Assembly: GCA_001553355.1 (NCBI GenBank)
Contig: KQ960873.1
Location: forward strand, 1-46,696
From: Veillonellaceae bacterium DNF00626
GTDB lineage: Bacteria; Bacillota; Negativicutes; Veillonellales; Dialisteraceae
DNA: 46,696 bases
Reading direction: 5' to 3'
The notes beneath the pieces are model-generated. The model was not told the DNA's origin and did not search any database. It saw only the letters and a list, made by a program, of their open reading frames with translations. This document shows positions 35,473 to 44,780 of this stretch, piece by piece. The translations under genes were made by a program, and so were the position numbers. Each line of letters starts with the position of its first letter. The stretch's first letter is position 1.

Positions 35473-36120
35473 ATGATGACATCAGGGAAAGAGGATTATT
35501 TGAAGGCGCTTTATATGATTAGCGAGGAGCATGAGATTGTGACGAATAAGGAGTTATGTGAAATGCTCCGGGTATCGCCGCCTTCGGTGAGTGAAATGAT
35601 TGCGAAGTTGCAAAAAGACGGGTATATAGATTATACGGCGTACAAAGGAAGTCGCATGACATCTAAGGGATTGAAAGAGGCCGGTAGGTTATTTCGTTAT
35701 CATGCTTTGTGGGAAGTTTTTTTGGTGGATAAATTACATTTTTCATGGAGTGATGCTCATGAACGGGCAGATGCTTTAGAGCATCAGACGAATTATGAGT
35801 TGGCTAAGCGGTTGGATGAGTTCTTGGGGCATCCCATGCATTGTCCTCATGGGGATCCTATTCCGGAAGAAGACGGAAGGCGAGAGGGGATTACTCATCG
35901 TGTTCTGTCTGAAGCTGATGTGGGTGAAAAAACAAAAATTCGCCGGGTGGTGGAAGATTATTGTTTGATGGATTATTTACAGAGTAAAGGTATTGAGGCC
36001 GGCATGGATATTGTCGTGGAAGCAAAGGAGCCTTATGAGGGTCCGGTGACAATTTCGTGTAAGAAGGGACATATTTCTTTAAGTTATAAGGCGGCGCAGC
36101 AGGTATTTATTAATGATTGA
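35473..36120 (+). CDS. DtxR/MntR-family metalloregulator
   Basis: 215 aa from ATG 35473 (AAGGGG 9 nt upstream); GTG 35446 or ATG 35455 would lengthen it. The N-terminal winged helix (SGKEDYLKALYMISEEHEIV; VSPPSVSEMIAKLQKDGYI) is followed by a metal-binding dimerisation domain (HALWEVFLVDKL; HERADALEHQ; HPMHCPHGDPIP) and a C-terminal FeoA/SH3-like domain. It senses Mn2+ or Fe2+. Its targets are not evident locally. Confidence 0.88.
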   Translation: MMTSGKEDYLKALYMISEEHEIVTNKELCEMLRVSPPSVSEMIAKLQKDGYIDYTAYKGSRMTSKGLKEAGRLFRYHALWEVFLVDKLHFSWSDAHERADALEHQTNYELAKRLDEFLGHPMHCPHGDPIPEEDGRREGITHRVLSEADVGEKTKIRRVVEDYCLMDYLQSKGIEAGMDIVVEAKEPYEGPVTISCKKGHISLSYKAAQQVFIND

Positions 36121-36123
36121 GGA

Positions 36124-36148
36124 AAGACTCCCTTGGTGGAGTTTTTTT
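36124..36148 (+). terminator. Terminator after the DtxR-family gene
   Basis: Stem AAGACTCC/GGAGTTTT (one wobble) with a 6-nt loop running into seven T. Confidence 0.7.
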
Positions 36149-36171
36149 ATGATTTTTTGGATGAGGGAATA

Positions 36172-37107
36172 ATGAATTTCATTGAAAAACGATTGCAAGA
36201 AGTGCCTTTTCTTATTTTAGATGGGGCTGTTTCTACGGAAATAGAGCGGCGCGGTGTGTCCGTGTCGGACAGTCTTTGGGGCGCGTCGGCACTTGAGGAT
36301 CATCCGGGTGTTGTGGAGGCGGTGCATGAGTCTTATTATGAGGCCGGTGCGGATATAGTCACGTCTGATAGTTATCAAGCAACGGTACAGGGATTGACGG
36401 AAAAGGGATATACGGAAGAGGAAAGTAAGGAAATATTAAGAACGTCAGTTGCGTTGGTGAAAAGGGCGCAGAGGAAATATAAGGAGAAAAGTCAAGATAA
36501 ACGACCTTTGTTTGTGGCGGCGTCGGTGGGGCCTTATGGGGCTTATTTGGGAAATGGCGGAGAGTATCGTGGTAATTACGGTAAATCTGTGGAAGAGTTG
36601 AAAGCTTTTCATCGTTTGCGGTTTTCTTTATTGGCAGAAGCCGGGGCAGATGTTTTGGCTTGTGAAACGATTCCGTCTTTTAATGAGGTGAAAGCACTTG
36701 TTTCACTTCTTCATGATTGGCCGTGTGCAATGGCGTGGTTTTCGTTTTCGTCTGTGGATGGAAAACACATGGCTGAAGGGGTAGATATAGGGGAAGCGGT
36801 ACGTTATCTGGATAGGGAGAAGCAAGTCGTTGCTATTGGCGTGAATTGTATCGATCCTTCCTATGGTGAAGGGTTGATAAAACAAATTAAAAAGAGTACA
36901 GAAAAACCTATTATTATTTATGCCAATAGCGGAGAAGTGTGGGATCCGAAGTGTGGTGAGTGGATCGGTCATGCTGTATCTATCGGTAGGTATGCGGAGA
37001 AATGGATATCTGTCGGGGCAAAGATTATCGGCGGTTGTTGTCGAACTACACCGGAAGAATTGAAAGAATTGAAAGAAATAAGAAATCGTATGATGTGTAA
37101 AAGGTAG
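36172..37107 (+). CDS. mmuM: Homocysteine S-methyltransferase, MmuM-like
   Basis: 311 aa from ATG 36172; the longer frame from 36133 reads through the upstream terminator and is rejected. Family motifs: ILDGAVSTEIERRG near the N-terminus, and zinc ligands Cys in AIGVNCIDP and the Cys pair in IIGGCCRTTPEEL. It would methylate homocysteine using S-methylmethionine or SAM. The coding strand is strongly G/T-rich. Confidence 0.92.
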   Translation: MNFIEKRLQEVPFLILDGAVSTEIERRGVSVSDSLWGASALEDHPGVVEAVHESYYEAGADIVTSDSYQATVQGLTEKGYTEEESKEILRTSVALVKRAQRKYKEKSQDKRPLFVAASVGPYGAYLGNGGEYRGNYGKSVEELKAFHRLRFSLLAEAGADVLACETIPSFNEVKALVSLLHDWPCAMAWFSFSSVDGKHMAEGVDIGEAVRYLDREKQVVAIGVNCIDPSYGEGLIKQIKKSTEKPIIIYANSGEVWDPKCGEWIGHAVSIGRYAEKWISVGAKIIGGCCRTTPEELKELKEIRNRMMCKR

Positions 37108-37257
37108 CCATATCTGTATGTTACGGTTTGGCGGTGCGGATAGGCTCAAATAATTTATTTTTATCGTAATGGAGATATAGTCTAATAGGATGGTGAGATT
37201 TTTTAGGACAGGATGGTCAAATTTTCGTATTCCCATTTCATGTCCGGAGGGCGGTTA

Positions 37258-37286
37258 TTGACGGCAAGCTTTTTGAATATTACACT
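37258..37286 (+). promoter_or_regulatory. Promoter of the BtuF-like gene
   Basis: TTGACG (37258-37263), 17-bp spacer, TACACT (37281-37286). The leader is only about 20 nt, leaving no room for a riboswitch after it. Confidence 0.65.
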
Positions 37287-37314
37287 ATATGGTAAATAAA
37301 TAAAAAAAGATAGG

Positions 37315-38316
37315 ATGAGGACAGTGGTTATTTCTTTGCGACGTAGTTTTATATGGATGGTAAGCGTAGTTATTTTCGCTTGCCTTTTTTTATCCGGTTG
37401 CAGCATGAAAAAGGTGGAAACTACGACAGCTGAATCGTATAAGGTGACTGATGCTATCGGCGAGGTAGTCACTATTCCTCATAAACCGATGCGCATCATG
37501 GGTACGTCTCCGGCGATAGATACGATGCTCTTAGGAGTGGTGGAACCTTCTCGTTTGGTGCTTTGCTATGATTCCGATAGAGATCCGGTGATGTCTTATA
37601 TTTCCGAAGACGTGAAAGATATTCCGGTGACTGTTCCTTTTCGCGGTATATCCATGGAAATAATAACGCGCATGAAGCCGGATTTGATTGTGGCGTCTAC
37701 TTACGTGAAACCGAAAGAATTGGAATTGTGGAAGAGTATGGGATACCCGGTTATAGTCATCAGGGGCCCTGTATCAGTCAGCCAAGTCAAGGATGCGGTG
37801 ACACTTATCGCGGCTGCCGTAGGAGAAAATGACCGAGGGGAGCGAGTTATCGGCGAAATGAATCGTCAATTAAAAGAAATAGACGATACTATTTCGAAAT
37901 TGGATCGCCCGAAACCATCGGTCTTTTTAGTGTCACAAATGACTAAGTACGGTGGCCCCGGTTCGATGTACCATGAACTTCTTACTCATGCTCATATACG
38001 AAATGCTATCGAAGAAGCCGGAGCGGTTAATGGTGAACTCTTAGCACAAGAACTTTTGGTTAAAGCCGATCCCGATTTTCTTATCGTGTCGACTGATCGT
38101 GCCGGTGATAGTACCGGTGCCGGTGCATTTCGGGATAAGTTTCTTAGCAATCCTGCCATTCAAAAAATGCGTGCATCGCAGCATATTATTGCTTTAGATG
38201 ATAAATATATTTATGCGTCATCACAAAATTGCGTATTTGCCATAAAAGCGTTAGCCAATGCAGTTTATGGTCCCCTTTTCGACTTATCCGATGAAAAACA
38301 AATCAAAGGCTTTTAA
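37315..38316 (+). CDS. BtuF/FepB-like solute-binding lipoprotein
   Basis: 333 aa. A signal sequence with lipobox FLSGC (Cys29) precedes a helical-backbone class III binding protein: VTDAIGEVVTIPHKPMRIMG, then MKPDLIVASTYVKPKELELW, typical of vitamin B12/siderophore/heme binding proteins. No permease or ATPase gene adjoins, so it must use a transporter encoded elsewhere. The next gene (TIM barrel) starts 23 nt downstream. With the arsAB pair further down, a corrinoid substrate is the best guess. Confidence 0.82.
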   Translation: MRTVVISLRRSFIWMVSVVIFACLFLSGCSMKKVETTTAESYKVTDAIGEVVTIPHKPMRIMGTSPAIDTMLLGVVEPSRLVLCYDSDRDPVMSYISEDVKDIPVTVPFRGISMEIITRMKPDLIVASTYVKPKELELWKSMGYPVIVIRGPVSVSQVKDAVTLIAAAVGENDRGERVIGEMNRQLKEIDDTISKLDRPKPSVFLVSQMTKYGGPGSMYHELLTHAHIRNAIEEAGAVNGELLAQELLVKADPDFLIVSTDRAGDSTGAGAFRDKFLSNPAIQKMRASQHIIALDDKYIYASSQNCVFAIKALANAVYGPLFDLSDEKQIKGF

Positions 38317-38339
38317 AAGAACCGGTGAAGGAGGATATC

Positions 38340-39269
38340 TTGAAACAAAGTGTCAGTTATTATGTCATGAAAAATGATACGGAAAATGAATTAATAGCCA
38401 AAATTCACGCATTAGGGCTTGATGGCATTGAAAACCTGATTTACGGTTATGAACCGGCGGAAAATATTTGTGCCAAAGCCACTGTTGGAGCACATCTGAA
38501 ATATTGGCCCACATGGATGGATTTTTATTTAGGAAAAGAAGACATTTATCGTAAAGATTATCCCACCGACAAAGATTTGATTGATTATTACGGGGCTACC
38601 ACGCCTGATGGATGGATAGAACATATAAAACTCAATATCAAAGCAGCATTGGCAGAAAAACCGGAATATATAGTTTGGCATGTGGCAGATTGTCGAGTAG
38701 AAGAAACTTGGACACGACAATTTCGCTATACATCTGAAGAAGTATTAGAAAAAACAGCAGAAATTTATAGTCAAGTGGCATCGATAGTGCCTGATGACGT
38801 TTACGTTCTTTTTGAAAATATCTTTTGGCCCGGCCTTTGTGATTTGACACCGCATGAAGTAGACTATTTATTTTCTCGACTCCCCTATAAAAACGTGGGA
38901 ATCATGCTGGACACCGGACATGTGATGAATATGGATTGGACGATAAAAACGGAACAAGACGGTGCCGATCGAATTTGCCGGATAGTGAAAGAATTAGGAG
39001 ATATGAAAAATCTTATCAAGGGGATACATTTATCTTGTTCCTTTTCCGGTGAATATCAAAGAAATTTAGAAAGGAATCCGCCGAAAAATCCGGATATGGG
39101 AGTCATACTAAATCACGTGACATCTATTGATGAGCATAAACCTTTTAAGACTGAAGTGACGGCACAAATTGTAGACACCATAGAGCCGGAATATCTTACG
39201 CATGAACTTTTCACCAACGGACATTCGTTACCTGTCGAGGAGTTAAAGGTGCAGATGAAATATTTGTAA
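38340..39269 (+). CDS. AP-endonuclease-2-like TIM barrel, candidate cobamide-remodelling CbiR
   Basis: 309 aa from TTG 38340, 5 nt after AAGGAGG (38328-38334). It belongs to the xylose-isomerase-like TIM barrel superfamily. Probable metal ligands along the strands: His in VGAHLKYWPTW, His in YIVWHVADC, Glu in VLFENIFWPG, Asp/His in MLDTGHVMN, His in IKGIHLSC, Glu in FKTEV. CbiR, which removes the nucleotide loop from cobamides, is of this superfamily. Location just after a BtuF-like gene and near arsAB supports CbiR, but generic sugar isomerase is not excluded. Confidence 0.62.
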   Translation: MKQSVSYYVMKNDTENELIAKIHALGLDGIENLIYGYEPAENICAKATVGAHLKYWPTWMDFYLGKEDIYRKDYPTDKDLIDYYGATTPDGWIEHIKLNIKAALAEKPEYIVWHVADCRVEETWTRQFRYTSEEVLEKTAEIYSQVASIVPDDVYVLFENIFWPGLCDLTPHEVDYLFSRLPYKNVGIMLDTGHVMNMDWTIKTEQDGADRICRIVKELGDMKNLIKGIHLSCSFSGEYQRNLERNPPKNPDMGVILNHVTSIDEHKPFKTEVTAQIVDTIEPEYLTHELFTNGHSLPVEELKVQMKYL

Positions 39270-39314
39270 TTTCGGAGGAAAGACCAGCTAATAATTCTAT
39301 CAAAGGAGATTGAC

Positions 39315-42300
39315 ATGAATCATGAGGAGGATGTATTAAAAGACGGTATTTACGAAAAAGTTATTTCCACTCATTTGGCTGAAAAGTTATTAGAAGCTTT
39401 AAAAAATGATGAAATATGGGTAGCGCGGGAAGATGTAGATCCACAAGAGGCATCGAGTTATTTGTCTCGCTATTTGGCACGTCTAATAAAACTTTGTTTG
39501 TGTGATATAGCGGATAAAAATGAAACCACGGTAGAGGAATTACTTTCGAATGAAGTGGGGTTAGTTAATGAAATAGTAGCTCTTTTGCGTCATAGATTGC
39601 CTTATATGGGAGATGGGCAAGAGGTAGTGACGGATAAATTTCTTCTTCGCTCTGTTCAGCATAAGATTAATTCGATCAAACCTACCCTATACGTAGCACC
39701 GGAAACCTCTTTAACAAAAAGTTTCCTTTTTACTGGTGGTATGCATGATATTTCTTTAGTGTCTGAATTGATAAGGGAAATAAAATCGGCCGATCGAATT
39801 GATTTATTAGTATCTTTTATTAAACGAAGTGGATTATTATCTATTTTGCCTTATTTGCGAGAATTTACGAATAAAGGTGGTAAATTAAGAGTATTAACGA
39901 CAACGTATATGGGCGCTACTGATCCGGTGGCTGTTACAACATTGGCAGAATTGCCACATACAGAAGTTCGTATATCTTATCAAGTGAAATCTACTCGGCT
40001 TCATGCGAAATCTTATATTTTTCATCGTGATACTGGTTATTCTACAGCTTATATTGGTTCGTCTAACTTATCTCATGCTGCTATTACAGATGGTTTGGAA
40101 TGGAATATGAAGATGACGGAATCAGATACGCCTTCAGTGATGGAAAAAGTGAAAGCGACTTTTGAGACGTATTGGCATTCTGAAGAATTTCAACCATTTA
40201 CAATGGCAGATGAAGAAAAATTAAAGCAAGCGATTCATTATGAAAAATATGGAAAAAATGATTTAACTGCATCGTCAGTATATACTTTTGCTGTTAAACC
40301 TTATTATTATCAAGAAGCTATATTAGATCATTTAGAAGTAGAACGAAAAGGAAATAATCGTTGGAAGAATTTAATTGTAGCCGCTACGGGAACAGGAAAA
40401 ACAGCGATTTCGGCTTTTGACTATGCACGTTTCGCTAAAAGTCGGCTTCCTGAACCCACTCGGCTTCTTTTTATTGCACATAGAAAAGAAATATTAGAAC
40501 AGAGCCGATCTTGTTTTCGACAAGTATTGCAAGAACCAAATTTTGGGGAATTATGTGTTGGAGAATATAAACCATCTTCAACAGAACATCTCTTTATGTC
40601 TATACAGTCTTTTCATAGTCAGGCTTATTGGAAAAATATGAATCCAAGTTTTTATGACATGATTATCGTTGATGAATTTCATCATGCGGCTGCTCGTTCT
40701 TATCAAAAACTATTAACCTATTTTCGACCTAAAATATTATTAGGTCTGACAGCTACACCAGAACGAATGGATAATCAATCCATTTTAACTTATTTTGATG
40801 GTTATATGAGCGCTGAGATCAGATTATCTGATGCCATAGAAAAAAGATTACTTTGTCCGTTTCATTATTTTGGCGTTACTGATGCGGTAGATTTATCTCA
40901 AGTACATTGGCGTGGTGGCGATTATGTTACGGCAGATTTAGAGAAATTATACGTTTTTTCTGATACGGCTAAGCAAAGAGCACGTCAGGTTATAGATGCG
41001 TTGCAACATTATGGTCTTGATTTTCAAGAAATCAAAGCATTAGGATTTTGCGTTTCACAGAAACATGCAGCATATATGGCAGAATATATGAATAGTCAAG
41101 GAATATCATCAGTAGCCATAGATGCTCATTCTACGCCAGATGAAAGGCGAAAGGCTAAGCAGAATTTAGAAACAGGGAAAGTTAAGATTATATTTGCTGT
41201 GGATATTTTTAACGAAGGTGTGGATATACCTGCGGTTAATACGGTATTATTCTTACGCCCAACGAATAGTATTACGGTATTTATTCAACAATTGGGAAGA
41301 GGACTTCGCTTAGCTGAAGGGAAAGATTTTTTGACAGTGCTTGATTTCGTAGCACAATCTAATAAGAAATATAATTTTTTTGATCGGTATCGAGCTTTGA
41401 CCGGGAAACCAGATATTTCTGTGAAAAATGAAATAGAAAATTATTTTCCGCATGCACCTAAAGGTTGTTTTATCCAATTAGAAAAAATGGCTGCTTCCTA
41501 TATTTTAGAGAATATTCGAAAGCAAGTGGGGAAATATAAATATTATATAGAGCGATTGTATGAATTGTATGAAACTATGGGAAAGGTCGTACCTACGGCA
41601 GAAGAATTTTTTCAGGCGACGGGCATCGATCCTCTTGAGTTTTATAATGGGAAAAGAACATATACGAGGCTTTGTATAGATGCCAAAATTGTTGATCAAC
41701 CATTATCTGATGAGAGTGAAAAATTGATGCAGAAATTAGCGTATCGATTATTTTATATAGACTCTATTCCTTGGTTAAATTACATTATTAAGCTTTGGGA
41801 AAATCCGAAACTTTTAGACAAAGAGGGGACAATAGAGGAAATAAAATATCAAGATATGTGGAAATGGACATTACATGATAAAAATGAAGAAACGGGAGAA
41901 ATGTATTCTTTCAGGAAAAGTATTCAGCATTTGAAAGATGTGAAGGGGGAAATTTGTTCTCTTCTTTACTATCAAATGAATCATTTAGATTTGCAAACAA
42001 AGAAGATTGAGTTGCCATATCCTTCTGTCATGGAAGTATATGGTCGGTATACAAGGGATCAAATATTTTCCGCATTGGGATTTTCTAAACCGGAAAGTAT
42101 AAAGGAAGGCGTAAAATATTTACACACTAAAAATAGTGATATTGTTACGAAAGATACAGATGTATTTCTTGTCACTTTGAATAAGTCTGAAAAAGAATTT
42201 TCAAATACGACATTATATCAAGATTATTCCATTAATAAATATCTTTTTCATTGGCAATCGCAGCGTCTAACATCTGATACATCACCAACGGGAATGCGTT

Positions 42301-42512
42301 ATAGAGAACAGAACAAAAAAGGGAATATAGTACTTTTGTTTGTTCGACAAAGTAAAAAAGATAATTATGGGCATTCATTGCCTTATACGTTTTTAGGGCC
42401 GGTACATTTTGTCAAATATGAAGGCTCACAACCTATGACGATTATTTATCGTTTGGAAAATCCTATTCCTGCAAAGTATATTTCTATGACGGATACGGCT
42501 GGTATGATTTGA
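39315..42512 (+). CDS. PLD-helicase-DUF3427 protein, SauUSI-like type IV restriction enzyme
   Basis: 1065 aa. N-terminal phospholipase-D-type nuclease with H230-x-K232 followed by IGSSNLSHAAITDG. An SF2 helicase follows: Walker A ATGTGKT (357-363), DEFH box 453-456, QQLGRGLR. The long C-terminal DUF3427-type region ends TFLGPVHFVKYEGSQPM and probably recognises the target. The order matches SauUSI, an ATP-dependent endonuclease cutting cytosine-methylated DNA. It is more AT-rich, with different codon choice (CCT/CCA, TTA), than flanking genes, suggesting transfer. AAAGGAG precedes the ATG. Confidence 0.85.
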   Translation: MNHEEDVLKDGIYEKVISTHLAEKLLEALKNDEIWVAREDVDPQEASSYLSRYLARLIKLCLCDIADKNETTVEELLSNEVGLVNEIVALLRHRLPYMGDGQEVVTDKFLLRSVQHKINSIKPTLYVAPETSLTKSFLFTGGMHDISLVSELIREIKSADRIDLLVSFIKRSGLLSILPYLREFTNKGGKLRVLTTTYMGATDPVAVTTLAELPHTEVRISYQVKSTRLHAKSYIFHRDTGYSTAYIGSSNLSHAAITDGLEWNMKMTESDTPSVMEKVKATFETYWHSEEFQPFTMADEEKLKQAIHYEKYGKNDLTASSVYTFAVKPYYYQEAILDHLEVERKGNNRWKNLIVAATGTGKTAISAFDYARFAKSRLPEPTRLLFIAHRKEILEQSRSCFRQVLQEPNFGELCVGEYKPSSTEHLFMSIQSFHSQAYWKNMNPSFYDMIIVDEFHHAAARSYQKLLTYFRPKILLGLTATPERMDNQSILTYFDGYMSAEIRLSDAIEKRLLCPFHYFGVTDAVDLSQVHWRGGDYVTADLEKLYVFSDTAKQRARQVIDALQHYGLDFQEIKALGFCVSQKHAAYMAEYMNSQGISSVAIDAHSTPDERRKAKQNLETGKVKIIFAVDIFNEGVDIPAVNTVLFLRPTNSITVFIQQLGRGLRLAEGKDFLTVLDFVAQSNKKYNFFDRYRALTGKPDISVKNEIENYFPHAPKGCFIQLEKMAASYILENIRKQVGKYKYYIERLYELYETMGKVVPTAEEFFQATGIDPLEFYNGKRTYTRLCIDAKIVDQPLSDESEKLMQKLAYRLFYIDSIPWLNYIIKLWENPKLLDKEGTIEEIKYQDMWKWTLHDKNEETGEMYSFRKSIQHLKDVKGEICSLLYYQMNHLDLQTKKIELPYPSVMEVYGRYTRDQIFSALGFSKPESIKEGVKYLHTKNSDIVTKDTDVFLVTLNKSEKEFSNTTLYQDYSINKYLFHWQSQRLTSDTSPTGMRYREQNKKGNIVLLFVRQSKKDNYGHSLPYTFLGPVHFVKYEGSQPMTIIYRLENPIPAKYISMTDTAGMI

Positions 42513-42552
42513 TAAAGTTTATTTCCGTAGTGGTATTACATATTTCAAAAGT

Positions 42553-42588
42553 AGAACGCATCGATTTACCTGATCGGCGTTCTTTTTT
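42553..42588 (+). terminator. Terminator after the restriction gene
   Basis: Stem AGAACGC-(AT)-CGAT / ATCG-GCGTTCT with loop TTACCTG, then T6. Confidence 0.85.
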
Positions 42589-42665
42589 GCGTGAAAAATA
42601 GAGTATGAGTTATCGTTTCAAGAGGGGGGAGTTTACAGAAAATACGAAAAATTTCTTAGTGCTTG

Positions 42666-42674
42666 TGTTATAAT
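42666..42674 (+). promoter_or_regulatory. Extended -10 promoter of arsAB
   Basis: TGTTATAAT (42666-42674), a perfect TATAAT with TGn; no clear -35. About 35 nt before the arsA start. No cobalamin riboswitch seen. Confidence 0.55.
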
Positions 42675-42709
42675 TGATATGAAAAAGTGCATGTATCGGG
42701 GGGATTATA

Positions 42710-43762
42710 TTGAGCTTATTAGAAAAAACGGTGGAAGCTATTCAGCCTATCCGGCGAGATGTGATGAGTGAGGCACAAAAGCGTTGGAATCGTTTGTATA
42801 TCGGCATGGGTGACTTGGGGCGTTTGGAAGATTTGGTGATTCAATATGCCGGGATTACCGGTGAAGTTGTACCGGAGATTCCTAAGTGTTGCATGGTGGT
42901 CGCTTGTGCGGATCATGGTGTGTATAAGCAGAAGGTGTCGGCGTATCCTCAATCGACGACGGTGGGAATGGCTCGGGCTTATGTGGAAATAAAAGGAGCA
43001 TCGGCGAATGCGGTGGCGCATTATTGCGATGCGGAGTTGGTTGCTGTGGATATGGGAATCAAGCATGATATGTCTGATGTGCCCGGTCTTTTGCAACGGA
43101 AAATCGCTTGGGGTACGAAAGATATTACGGAAGGACCGGCGATGACAAGAGATGAAGCTATCCGGTCTATCGAAGTGGGTATTGAAATAGCAGAGGAAAA
43201 AATAAAAGAGGGGTATAAAGTATTTACTGTAGGTGAAATGGGTATTTCCAATACGACAGCGTCAGCGTGCATGTTGGGCGCGTTTAATCATTGGAATGCG
43301 ATTGAGGTGACCGGTCGGGGGACGAATATTTCCGATGAACGGCTCAAGCATAAGATCGATGTGGTGCAAAAAGCTCTTGATGTGAATCAACCGGATCCGA
43401 ATGATGGCATTGATGTACTTTCCAAAGTCGGGGGATTTGAGTTTGGTTGTATGACCGGTGTCATGCTCGGGGCGGCGGCACATCATTGTCTCACGATTAT
43501 TGATGGATTTAATTCCACGGCATCGGCGTTTGTGGCGAAAACCATTAAACCTGAGGCTGTGCAATATTTGATGTCATCTCATTTGTCTTTAGAGCAAGCG
43601 CATCAAAAATCGCTTAAGGCGATGGGACTTTCGTCTTATATTGATTTAGATATCCGCTTGGGCGAAGCCACCGGCGCAGGGATTCAGAAAAAAATGCTTG
43701 ATATGGCACTGACCGTGTATCGGGAATGTGCGGATAAGGAAATAGAGGTGCATCATGAGTGA
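42710..43762 (+). CDS. arsA: CobT-family phosphoribosyltransferase, ArsA-like subunit
   Basis: 350 aa from TTG 42710 with CGGGGGGA upstream. It is a NaMN:base phosphoribosyltransferase: VACADHGVYKQKVSAYPQST, GEMGISNTTASACMLG, and the catalytic-region Glu in DIRLGEATGAG. It overlaps the next CobT-like gene by exactly 8 bp, as reported for S. ovata arsA/arsB, whose heterodimer activates phenol and p-cresol (and DMB) for cobamide lower ligands. 'ars' here means alpha-ribotide synthesis, not arsenic. Which subunit is A is inferred from order. Confidence 0.87.
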   Translation: MSLLEKTVEAIQPIRRDVMSEAQKRWNRLYIGMGDLGRLEDLVIQYAGITGEVVPEIPKCCMVVACADHGVYKQKVSAYPQSTTVGMARAYVEIKGASANAVAHYCDAELVAVDMGIKHDMSDVPGLLQRKIAWGTKDITEGPAMTRDEAIRSIEVGIEIAEEKIKEGYKVFTVGEMGISNTTASACMLGAFNHWNAIEVTGRGTNISDERLKHKIDVVQKALDVNQPDPNDGIDVLSKVGGFEFGCMTGVMLGAAAHHCLTIIDGFNSTASAFVAKTIKPEAVQYLMSSHLSLEQAHQKSLKAMGLSSYIDLDIRLGEATGAGIQKKMLDMALTVYRECADKEIEVHHE

Positions 43763-44780
43763 TATTCAGCCATTGCAAAAAGACGTGATGGAGCGTAGTC
43801 GTCTTTATGTAGATAATTTGATTAAGCCTCTGCATTCGTTAGGGCAGTTGGAAGAAATAGCTATTCGCTTAGCCGGTATTACCGGAGAAGTGAAACCGGG
43901 GGCATTAAAGAAAGCTTTGGTCGTTATAGCAGGCGATACAGCCGTTGATGGTGAAAATATCACCGGAGGAAAGAAGAGTTTGCAGGAGTTAACGGCCGTA
44001 GCTAAGGGTTTGGCACCTGTCAATGCGGCGGCGAGAGATTTAGGTGTGCCGGTGTATGTAGCTGATGCAGGATTGCAATTAGATACGGCACATATCGAGG
44101 GCGTATTGGTGAAAAAAGTGGTGCACGGGACTCATCGAGGACAGCCGGCAATGACGGAAGATGCGGCAAAAGAGGCTATTTCTTTAGGAATGTCTATGGC
44201 ACATAGTTTGGCGTTGGACGGTATTCAAGTCGTGGGATTAGGAAATATCGGTGAACGTAGTATGCTTTCTGCTTTGGCTGTCACGACAGCGGTTCTGAAA
44301 GAAGATTTGGCAGGAAGTGCGAAAGATAAGGGGCTATCTTTTGAGTGGCAAGAGGTAGGAAATATAAAAGATGAACCTATACAAGTATTGAGTCGTGTGG
44401 GTTCAGCGGAAATAGCTGCGCTTTTCGGATTTGTTGTACAGGCGGCGAAAGAAAGAATGGCTATTGTCTTTGATAATGCAGTGACCGGAGCGGCAGTATT
44501 GGCAGCTGTTACCGTTTATCCGGAATGTAAGGATTATATATTTCCATCAGTGTACTATGATGAACCGGTACATCAGATGCAAATGCAAAAATTAGGAATG
44601 AAAGCATTCCTCCATTATGATTTTACTTTAGGAGAAGGTTTTGGGTCTGCTATGGGATTATCCGTTATTGATGCGTCGTTATCCATGATCAATGTCATGA
44701 AAACATTTGGCGAAGGAGGTGTCGACGTAGCAGAGGACGGGCCCGGCAAGAATCGTCAAAGAGAGGATGTGCGTCTATGA
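43755..44780 (+). CDS. arsB: CobT-family paralogue, ArsB-like subunit
   Basis: 341 aa, a diverged homologue of the preceding protein: the same start (IQPLQKDVMERSR), LVVIAGDTAVDGENITGG in place of the CobT ADHGV motif, GLGNIGERSMLSALA, and FTLGEGFGSAMGLSV at the C-terminal end. AGAGGTG near the end of arsA serves as ribosome binding site. Its stop overlaps larC-like by 4 bp. Pairing of two CobT homologues implies a heterodimer for phenolic lower-ligand activation. Confidence 0.85.
   Translation: MSDIQPLQKDVMERSRLYVDNLIKPLHSLGQLEEIAIRLAGITGEVKPGALKKALVVIAGDTAVDGENITGGKKSLQELTAVAKGLAPVNAAARDLGVPVYVADAGLQLDTAHIEGVLVKKVVHGTHRGQPAMTEDAAKEAISLGMSMAHSLALDGIQVVGLGNIGERSMLSALAVTTAVLKEDLAGSAKDKGLSFEWQEVGNIKDEPIQVLSRVGSAEIAALFGFVVQAAKERMAIVFDNAVTGAAVLAAVTVYPECKDYIFPSVYYDEPVHQMQMQKLGMKAFLHYDFTLGEGFGSAMGLSVIDASLSMINVMKTFGEGGVDVAEDGPGKNRQREDVRL

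Noticed and set aside
37206-37256. Cobalamin riboswitch before the BtuF-like gene (GTCCGGAG resembles part of a B12 box)
   Set aside because: The rest of the B12 box and the riboswitch core are not found, and the best promoter (37258-37286) lies downstream of it.
42710-44780. Arsenic-resistance genes suggested by the symbols arsA/arsB
   Set aside because: Both proteins are CobT homologues; the symbols refer to alpha-ribotide synthesis. No arsenite ATPase or antiporter motifs exist.
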